From the NCBI GenBank assembly GCA_024280875.1, contig JAJRPH010000478.1, positions 1 through 9,747 on the forward strand: DNA of 9,747 nucleotides. The letters are read 5' to 3'. This DNA comes from Deltaproteobacteria bacterium. GTDB taxonomy: Bacteria; Desulfobacterota; Desulfobacteria; Desulfobacterales; Desulfosalsimonadaceae. Below the pieces are notes generated by a model that saw nothing but the letters and a program-made list of their open reading frames with translations, was not told the origin of the DNA and did no database searches. Shown here in pieces: positions 5,671 through 9,747 of this stretch (position 1 is the first letter of the stretch; each line of letters starts with the position of its first letter). A program made the translations under genes and the position numbers.

Positions 5671-6798
5671 TTAAAAAAGATACCCAACTTCTGCAGCCAG
5701 GCAAATCCTGTTATTTTCACTATTTCCGTTTTTGTCGTTAAAGGCTTTGTCCGCATCTACATATGATGATTCAAAACGGATATAAGCTTTTTCGTTAAAA
5801 TTATAAGTCGGACTTATAGTCGCTGTGTATATGTGTTCTGCTTCCATGCTATCAATATAAATCTTGCTTTTGCCCTGATCAATATATTCCAGCCTGACCG
5901 GAATTGAAAATTTATCAAACCTGGGACAAATATAAACATTACCGCCAATGGAATAATTTCGTCTAAAATCCTTTTTAAGATTGCTGTCCCAGTTCCAGTA
6001 GTCGATGTCAAAACCAACTTCAACATTGTTTATGGTCCACATAACAAGTGCTCCCGTCAGGGCCCTCATTCCCTCAAGATGATAATGATAGATGTTGAAT
6101 TCAATGTCTGAGACATCGCCCCCCAAGCCGATTTCCCAGGAACCATCAGGTGCTGATCCGTTGGTTTCATATTCCTCATCATCAAGTCTTTTTTTATAAT
6201 ATCCTGCATATAAATTAAGGTTGCTAACATCATAACCGAGCCGAACTCCGTAAGCATTATATGGTTGTTGCGAAGCAAGCGCGCCGCATTCAATGTTTTT
6301 ATTATCATATGTGTAGGTACATTCAAGACCTGCGTTCGGTTGTAACAGGCCGGCCTCAAGAGAAATGCCGGTGGTTGGTTTTAATGTCAGGGATGCATAT
6401 TCAATGTCAAAAGTTTTGTTTACTTCAGGGGTGTCCAAAATGGATGGGGTTGATGTATTGCCGAATGCGCCGACAAAACTGACAGGGAATTTTTCATCCA
6501 TTGAAGAAGACAGCTCAACAAGAAAATTTGACAGGAGAAATTCATTATCGGACATGTCCTGGCCGGGATTGGAAGCATAAAAAGACCCAGCGCTGATCCC
6601 GCCGGCGATGCTGAATCCGGAAAATAAGGATTGATCCAACAGCGGTTTTTCTTTTCTTTCTTTTTCCAGAATATCAATTCGGTTATATAAATCATCAATT
6701 CTCGTTTCTGATGATTTATCATCAAGCGCCCAGCCGGGATCTGCAGAAAGAATCCCGGCTATAAGTATACATACAAGAAATATTTTATTTTTAAACAT
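5671..6798 (-). CDS. Outer-membrane beta-barrel, porin-like protein in the nickel operon
   Basis: This 375-residue protein looks like a porin-type outer-membrane barrel. A signal peptide (1-24, ending GWA) is followed by a short charged, heptad-like helix (about 31-50, TRIDDLYNRIDILEKE), as in periplasmic coiled-coil starts of some porins. The rest is a long run of alternating strand-like segments rich in Tyr, Gly, Asn and Asp. It ends EVGYLF, the terminal Phe expected for insertion by the BAM machinery. I cannot place it in a named family; it resembles uncharacterised porins of the BBP2 or OprB-like kinds in general form only. AAGGAG precedes the ATG. It sits 35 bp after nikK and 17 bp before cbiM on the same strand, so a role in passage of nickel or cobalt through the outer membrane is a fair inference, not shown. 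Confidence 0.75.
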   Translation of the reverse strand: MFKNKIFLVCILIAGILSADPGWALDDKSSETRIDDLYNRIDILEKERKEKPLLDQSLFSGFSIAGGISAGSFYASNPGQDMSDNEFLLSNFLVELSSSMDEKFPVSFVGAFGNTSTPSILDTPEVNKTFDIEYASLTLKPTTGISLEAGLLQPNAGLECTYTYDNKNIECGALASQQPYNAYGVRLGYDVSNLNLYAGYYKKRLDDEEYETNGSAPDGSWEIGLGGDVSDIEFNIYHYHLEGMRALTGALVMWTINNVEVGFDIDYWNWDSNLKKDFRRNYSIGGNVYICPRFDKFSIPVRLEYIDQGKSKIYIDSMEAEHIYTATISPTYNFNEKAYIRFESSYVDADKAFNDKNGNSENNRICLAAEVGYLF

Positions 6799-6833
6799 GA
6801 CAAGCTCCTTTTATCTGGTAATTTACGACACCA

Positions 6834-7607
6834 TCACTTTTCATTCCAGGGAAGAAACTGAACCCATATAACCGCACCCAGTTCCACGTCTTTTGGGACC
6901 CCATCTTTTTTAAGCTTATAATCGGCGGTATTTAACGCGGCAAACCCCCACCACCCGGAACGAGGGGCAGCATAGGAAAAAACGCCGTTTGCATCAGCTT
7001 TGAGGGTCTGGGTAATCATATAATCCGTAGGGGCTTTGGCTTTTTTGTCTTTGTTATAATACTCCACTTCAACCTCAGCATAGGGGACCGGCTTTCCATC
7101 CAGTTTGACAATTCCCTGGAACAGGTTTCCGGCATAAAGGGCAAAAGGTTTGGACAAGGGCACAATTTCCGTTTTCAACCCGGCTTCCGCATCCCATCCG
7201 TCATCGATGCCGAAAGCGGTCACAACGGTTTTGGTATAGTGAAGAATAAAACAGTCTTCCATGGGTTCCCAGTAAGGCTTGGGTTCCGTGCAGAACAGAT
7301 ACAAACCAGGGCGCTTAATCGCATATTCTGCTTTCCATGCTTTGTGATCCATGACGGTTGCAGGCACAAGATTCGGCGTAAGGTTTTTTTGTTTTCCGTT
7401 TTCTATCACTAAAAATGATTTTGGCTTTTCCAGGTCCATTCCGTTACCTTCAAAAGGGTGGGAAAAAGAAAGGTTTAGTTCAATGGTGCGGTTGTCATCG
7501 GCCATCACCATGGAATCAGATGGAATGATCATACCAAAATGGGCGAAACTCCGGGTGGTAATCAGTAAACACCCAACGAAAATCGAAACAAATAATAATT
7601 TTTTCAT
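6834..7607 (-). CDS. nikK: Periplasmic nickel transport accessory protein NikK (DUF4198)
   Basis: NikK proteins are periplasmic DUF4198 members that accompany NikLMQO nickel uptake systems. I chose the ATG at 7607-7605 because GGAGG (7618-7622) lies upstream at a workable distance and a signal peptide starts right there; a longer frame to 7670 would put 21 charged residues before it. The 257-residue product has a signal peptide (1-22, ending RSFA) and the mature chain would begin His23-Phe-Gly-Met. Typical DUF4198 blocks follow: FSHPFEGNGMDLEKP (48-62), GLYLFCTEPKPYWEP (101-115), KTVVTAFG (126-133), FQGIVKLDGKPVPYAEVEVEYY (163-184), and DANGVFSYAAPRSGWWGFAAL (205-225), an Ig-like beta-fold. 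It is the first gene of the transporter operon; downstream, the porin-like gene starts 35 bp later. Confidence 0.85.
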   Translation of the reverse strand: MKKLLFVSIFVGCLLITTRSFAHFGMIIPSDSMVMADDNRTIELNLSFSHPFEGNGMDLEKPKSFLVIENGKQKNLTPNLVPATVMDHKAWKAEYAIKRPGLYLFCTEPKPYWEPMEDCFILHYTKTVVTAFGIDDGWDAEAGLKTEIVPLSKPFALYAGNLFQGIVKLDGKPVPYAEVEVEYYNKDKKAKAPTDYMITQTLKADANGVFSYAAPRSGWWGFAALNTADYKLKKDGVPKDVELGAVIWVQFLPWNEK

Positions 7608-7614
7608 GTAATGT

Positions 7615-7622
7615 AATCCTCC
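7615..7622 (-). promoter_or_regulatory. Ribosome binding site that fixes the nikK start
   Basis: GGAGGATT reads on the minus strand at 7622-7615, ahead of the ATG at 7607. It is the strongest Shine-Dalgarno sequence in the window and rules in favour of the MKKLLF start over the upstream in-frame ATG at 7670. Confidence 0.75.
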
Positions 7623-7647
7623 ATTTTTTTGTATGGCTTCACAGAGC

Positions 7648-7679
7648 TTATCTTTTTTTGCTGCAGCCAAACAAGATAA
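7648..7679. promoter_or_regulatory. 32-bp symmetric palindrome upstream of nikK, possible operator
   Basis: The sequence TTATCTT-N5-GCTGCAGC-N5-AAGATAA is exactly symmetric: two 7-bp half-sites flank an 8-bp palindrome at equal distances. It lies about 41-72 bases upstream of the nikK start, where a regulator of the operon could bind. NikR-type sites have a similar layout of two half-sites about 14-16 bases apart, but these half-sites do not match the NikR motifs I know (GTATGA or GTGTTAC types). The alternative is an RNA hairpin in the leader. Function is inference only. Confidence 0.4.
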
Positions 7680-7687
7680 AGTAGCAG

Positions 7688-7829
7688 GATGGTTAAGTTA
7701 AAAGTTTTACCAATCCCATAAAATTTGGCAAGGCGTAGTGGTTTTTCTGGCTCGAAATTATACATGTAGTATCTTGAGTGCCTGAAAAACAGCTACAACG
7801 CAGTAGATGGGACTTTTAACGACGCCATC
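7688..7829. repeat. Stem-loop intergenic repeat, copy 2 (upstream of nikK)
   Basis: Terminal inverted repeats are GATGGTTAAGTTAAAAGT (7688-7705) and ACTTTTAACGACGCCATC (7812-7829), pairing at 14 of 18 positions, with a perfect inner 9 bp (GTTAAAAGT). A second inverted pair, GTTTTTC (7741-7747) and GAAAAAC (7784-7790), surrounds a centre with ATACATGTAGTAT. AAGGCGT is near the left end (7730-7736) and ACAACGCAGTAGATGG near the right (7795-7810). The latter matches the element at 4245-4368 at 15 of 16 bases and in the same place. It thus belongs to the same short intergenic element family. It directly borders the terminator hairpin that follows it. Confidence 0.7.
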
Positions 7830-7834
7830 AAAAC

Positions 7835-7888
7835 AAAAAAACCACGACAGGTCAGCGCACATTCCTGATGCGAAAACCTTCGTGGTTT
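7835..7888 (-). terminator. Rho-independent terminator after the phosphodiesterase gene
   Basis: AAACCACGACAGG (7839-7851) can pair with CCTTCGTGGTTT (7877-7888), with one bulged base. A small inner stem CGCA/TGCG sits in the loop. Read on the minus strand, the stem ends in CGTGG followed by seven T (7841-7835), the standard form of an intrinsic terminator. It lies about 95 bases after the stop of the glycerophosphodiester phosphodiesterase gene and would isolate it from the nickel operon. The loop is longer than usual. Confidence 0.6.
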
Positions 7889-7981
7889 ATAATTTTAAAT
7901 AATAAAAACTTAATTGTATGTTTATTGTGACCGGCTTCAGCCGATTATTATTTGTTGCATTACCTGCCTATCCAATATTTG

Positions 7982-8722
7982 TCAATATAAAATTTTTCCA
8001 TTTGTCAAAATTTCATCAAAACCAGACTGGACGGCTTTTTGCGCCAAAAAATCAGTGTCCGGCAAAAACGCGATGGTTTTTGCGTTTCGTTGATGAAAAG
8101 GACGGACAACCGAGTCCTTAAACAAAGAAATTTTGCCAAAAGAAGGAGGCAATGCGTACGTCCGGCCCGATTTTATTGATCCTGCCGCCGGTAGATCAAG
8201 GATTACTGACAACCCGGCCCGCCAGCATTCTATTTTTCGGGCATAAAAAACAGCGGTGGGGAAAAAAGATTTCAGCAGCTTTTCATGGTCGGCCTGCCAT
8301 GTTAAGAATTTTGCCTGACGGCAGAGCTGATTTTCAAAATCGTTTTGATGGGCCCATGCTGCCAGCGCATGGATAGTTTCTTTCCCTCTTTCAGGCTTGA
8401 TGTCCAATGTCCAGGAACAATGGTTAAATAATTTTGCAAACTGTTCAAAAAAGAAAAATCGTTCTCCATTTGCCAGCTTAAAAGATTCCAGTTCCCGGCG
8501 GGTCAGGTCCCTGACCCGCCGCCGGTCTCCTGCCAGCCGTGAAGTTTTTTCATCATGAATCAGGACAATATGGTTGTCTTTTGACATCCGCAGATCGGTT
8601 TCAAGGGAAGAAAATCCGATATCCACCGCCGCCTGAAAAGCGCTTCGCGTGTTTTCAACGGCATTTGCCTTAAAGCCGCGATGGCTGATCCACACGGGTT
8701 TTTTGAGTGAATGGGAAATCAT
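7982..8722 (-). CDS. Glycerophosphodiester phosphodiesterase family protein
   Basis: Enzymes of this family hydrolyse glycerophosphodiesters to glycerol 3-phosphate and an alcohol. The 246-residue protein has no signal peptide and so is probably cytoplasmic, like UgpQ. Family motifs in order are HRG (14-16) with catalytic His14, ENTRSAF (23-29), LETDLRMSKD (40-49) with metal ligands Glu41 and Asp43, and HDE (56-58) with catalytic His56. LDIKPE (106-111) follows in place of the usual LNIEIK-type strand. The C-terminal GFDEILTNGKILY corresponds to the family's GVDGIITNRP end. The middle (about 85-165) is divergent, with FFFF at 89-92, so substrate choice is open. No good Shine-Dalgarno sequence is seen before ATG 8722-8720. 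A terminator follows the gene, and it seems to be a single-gene unit. Confidence 0.88.
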   Translation of the reverse strand: MISHSLKKPVWISHRGFKANAVENTRSAFQAAVDIGFSSLETDLRMSKDNHIVLIHDEKTSRLAGDRRRVRDLTRRELESFKLANGERFFFFEQFAKLFNHCSWTLDIKPERGKETIHALAAWAHQNDFENQLCRQAKFLTWQADHEKLLKSFFPTAVFYARKIECWRAGLSVILDLPAAGSIKSGRTYALPPSFGKISLFKDSVVRPFHQRNAKTIAFLPDTDFLAQKAVQSGFDEILTNGKILY

Positions 8723-8811
8723 ATCACATGTATTTCGCTTTTTAAAAAAAAAGGATTTTATTTTTCCATTTAATACACTTTCCCCCCAAAAACAAAGCTA
8801 TTGAAGGATAA

Positions 8812-8828
8812 AATAGTCGAGGACTATT
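8812..8828 (-). terminator. Perfect palindrome, weak terminator candidate
   Basis: AATAGTC-GAG-GACTATT is a perfect 7-bp stem with a 3-base loop. Read on the minus strand it is followed by TTTTATCC, so it could end transcription arriving from the RND gene. The stem is GC-poor and the T-run short, so a regulatory site near the phosphodiesterase promoter is equally possible. Confidence 0.3.
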
Positions 8829-8830
8829 AG

Positions 8831-8896
8831 ATTCAAGGCACCGAATTTATGAGAGGCTGCAATACGGTAGCTGAGATCAAGCAACGTGCATAGAAT
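8831..8896. repeat. Diverged stem-loop repeat, possible third member of the family
   Basis: ATTCAAGGCAC (8831-8841) and GTGCATAGAAT (8886-8896) are inverted repeats matching at 9 of 11 positions. Inside, GGCTGC and GGTAGC (8855-8870) form a small imperfect hairpin. AAGGC near the left and GCAACG near the right repeat the layout of the elements at 4245-4368 and 7688-7829. The element is shorter and shares little more sequence with them, so family membership is uncertain. Confidence 0.35.
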
Positions 8897-8904
8897 GTCG
8901 CTCG

Positions 8905-8928
8905 TCACCAGTGTTGATCAGCTGGTGA
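8905..8928. repeat. Hairpin just downstream of the RND gene
   Basis: TCACCAG (8905-8911) and CTGGTGA (8922-8928) form a perfect 7-bp stem with a 10-base loop; GCTCG (8900-8904) and CGAGC (8946-8950) can pair outside it. It begins about 22 bases past the stop codon of the RND gene. No T-run follows on either strand, so it is not a classic intrinsic terminator. It may stabilise the 3' end of the mRNA or belong to the adjacent repeat. Confidence 0.45.
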
Positions 8929-8949
8929 TCTTCGTTGTATTGTGGCGAG

Positions 8950-9747
8950 CTATTCCTTCAGCAGTTCCTTGTTGAAAACATACTGATTGAAATCAACCTT
9001 GTACAGCAGGCTGTACAGGGAAGGGATAAAAACAAGCGTGATAACCGTACCAAACAACAGGCCGATCATGATGGTGACGGCCATGGGTTCCCACATTAAT
9101 CCACCGCCCAGGTAGAGAGGGATTAACCCCAGTGTTGAGGTGAAGGTTGTCAGCAGGATGGGCCGGAAACGCTGCAGACGGGCTATAATGACCGCATCCT
9201 GCGGGGTCAGGTTCAGATCCTTTAGCTCGATCTCTATCCTGTCAATCAGCACAATGGCATTGTTGATCACAATTCCGGCCAGGGAGAGAATGCCTAAAAA
9301 CGCCATGAATCCGAAATACGATCGGAAAAGGATCAGGCCGAGGATCACACCGATGATGCTCAAAGGAATGGTACTGAGTACCATGCCGGTTTTGCGGACC
9401 GAGTTAAACTGTATGATCAGCAGCAGCACAATGATGAATCCCGACAAAGGCAGGTATTGAATAACCGCCCCCATGTTTTCGCTGGTGTTCTTGCTGTCTC
9501 CTCCCAGTTCATATTGATAGCCGTCCTGCCAGTTTTTCATCTCGTCATCCAGCCAGGGCAACCTTTCTTTCATAATGATTGATGCATTTCCGCCTTCACG
9601 CAGTTCCGATGAAAAGTTGATGCTTCGGATCAAATCATTTCGCATGATTTTAGCGTATTGCCATTGGGGGATAATATCGGCTACCTGTGAAAGAGGAACG
9701 TTTCTACCTTGTCGGTGACCAGCAGTTCCACTCTTTCAGGGCCAGCC
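8950..9747 (-). CDS. RND efflux transporter, C-terminal part, with apparent frameshift; N-terminus outside window
   Basis: This is the end of an inner-membrane RND (AcrB-like) pump subunit, which exports drugs, metals or other compounds by proton exchange. From the ATG at 9645 the frame gives 231 residues. They include periplasmic sequence, an ELGGDSKNT segment (47-54), then five membrane helices corresponding to the last ones of the family. The conserved blocks are GIVINNAIVLIDRIE (124-138), RFRPILLTTFTSTLGLIPL (159-177) and FIPSLYSLLY (206-215). That ATG is not the true start: family-like sequence (RNVPLSQVADIIPQWQYAKI) continues upstream in frame. Beyond about 9707 the family-like sequence (AGPERVELLVTDK) lies in another frame, so one base seems to be missing in AAGGTAGAAA (9701-9710 on the minus strand). 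The gene is either broken or affected by a sequencing error. Its G+C content is visibly higher than that of the other genes here. Confidence 0.85.

Larger units (their letters stand above)
7623..7981. other. Intergenic region upstream of nikK and downstream of the phosphodiesterase gene
   Basis: This gap of more than 300 bases holds no convincing gene. From left to right it contains the 32-bp palindrome, the stem-loop repeat copy 2, the terminator hairpin of the phosphodiesterase gene, and a small CGGC-TTCA-GCCG hairpin at 7932-7943. The nikK promoter should lie in 7623-7830, but I could not assign -35 and -10 elements. No B12-box-like riboswitch core is seen. Confidence 0.6.
8723..8949. other. 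Intergenic region with several inverted repeats between RND and phosphodiesterase genes
   Basis: This 227-bp gap holds no supported gene. It contains an A/T-rich part next to the phosphodiesterase gene (8735-8765), which probably includes its promoter. Next come a 17-bp palindrome at 8812-8828, a repeat-like element at 8831-8896, and a strong hairpin at 8905-8928 close to the stop of the RND gene. Short open frames crossing it (for example from 8848 or 8896) are too short and featureless to call. Confidence 0.5.

Noticed and set aside
5814..6725. Several overlapping frames of 70-101 residues on both strands inside the porin-like gene
   Set aside because: They show no motifs, no signal peptide and no ribosome binding site, and are shadows of the 375-residue barrel protein.
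7608..7670. Longer nikK reading frame starting MAAAKKDKL at 7670
   Set aside because: It would place 21 charged residues before a clear signal peptide and run over the strong GGAGG ribosome binding site at 7618-7622, which serves the ATG at 7607.
7623..7981. Cobalamin riboswitch or classic NikR box upstream of nikK
   Set aside because: I looked for a B12-box-like core and for GTATGA- or GTGTTAC-type half-sites on both strands and saw none. The palindrome at 7648-7679 has a different sequence.
7918..8376. Plus-strand frames of 67 and 74 residues opposite the phosphodiesterase gene
   Set aside because: They are antisense to a gene with clear catalytic motifs and have no features of their own.
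8848..8949. Possible transposase or small peptide remnant in the frames starting at 8850 and 8896
   Set aside because: The frames give only about 15-20 residues before stops or the RND gene, with no recognisable motif; inverted repeats explain the region better.

Overview
The window reads as a stretch of a Gram-negative, AT-rich bacterial chromosome, most likely a sulfate-reducing member of the Desulfobacterota (Desulfobacteraceae-like). The nickel/cobalt transporter genes are of the NikK-NikL-NikM-NikQ-NikO type known from that group. The intergenic stem-loop repeats also resemble ones I associate with these genomes. The genus cannot be fixed from sequence alone.

Layout: (1) 1-937, minus strand: most of dnaN, the DNA polymerase III sliding clamp, with its C-terminus cut by the window edge. 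(2) 938-1184: an AT-rich intergenic region with DnaA-box-like nonamers, a candidate replication origin. (3) 1185-1478, plus strand: a small two-helix membrane protein of unknown function. (4) 1492-2703, minus strand: DUF3820 protein, DUF493 (YbeD-like) protein and an exported cyclophilin. (5) 2722-7607, minus strand: a metal uptake locus. In transcription order it encodes NikK (periplasmic DUF4198 protein), a beta-barrel porin-like protein, CbiM/NikM (substrate-binding membrane protein), NikL (membrane-anchored accessory protein), then a 124-bp stem-loop repeat, CbiQ/NikQ (EcfT-type membrane protein) and CbiO/NikO (ATPase with a His-rich tail). (6) 7608-7981: an intergenic region with a symmetric palindrome, a second copy of the stem-loop repeat and a rho-independent terminator. 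(7) 7982-8722, minus strand: a glycerophosphodiester phosphodiesterase. (8) 8723-8949: an intergenic region full of inverted repeats. (9) 8950-9747, minus strand: the C-terminal part of an RND efflux transporter, which appears to carry a frameshift near 9707.

The genes in 2722-7607 make sense as one pathway. The porin-like barrel may admit metal through the outer membrane. NikK and NikL act at or in the periplasm, and NikM with NikQ and NikO moves the ion across the inner membrane at the cost of ATP. NikK plus NikL and the absence of a visible B12 box favour nickel over cobalt, in line with the needs of NiFe hydrogenases and CO dehydrogenase in such organisms. That last step is inference. The cyclophilin, DUF493 and DUF3820 genes follow on the same strand with gaps of 18-37 bp and may be read through from the transporter genes.

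The points most worth following up are the porin-like gene inside the nickel operon, the repeat that supplies the end of nikL and separates it from nikQ, the His-rich tail of the ATPase, the palindrome upstream of nikK, and the RND frameshift.
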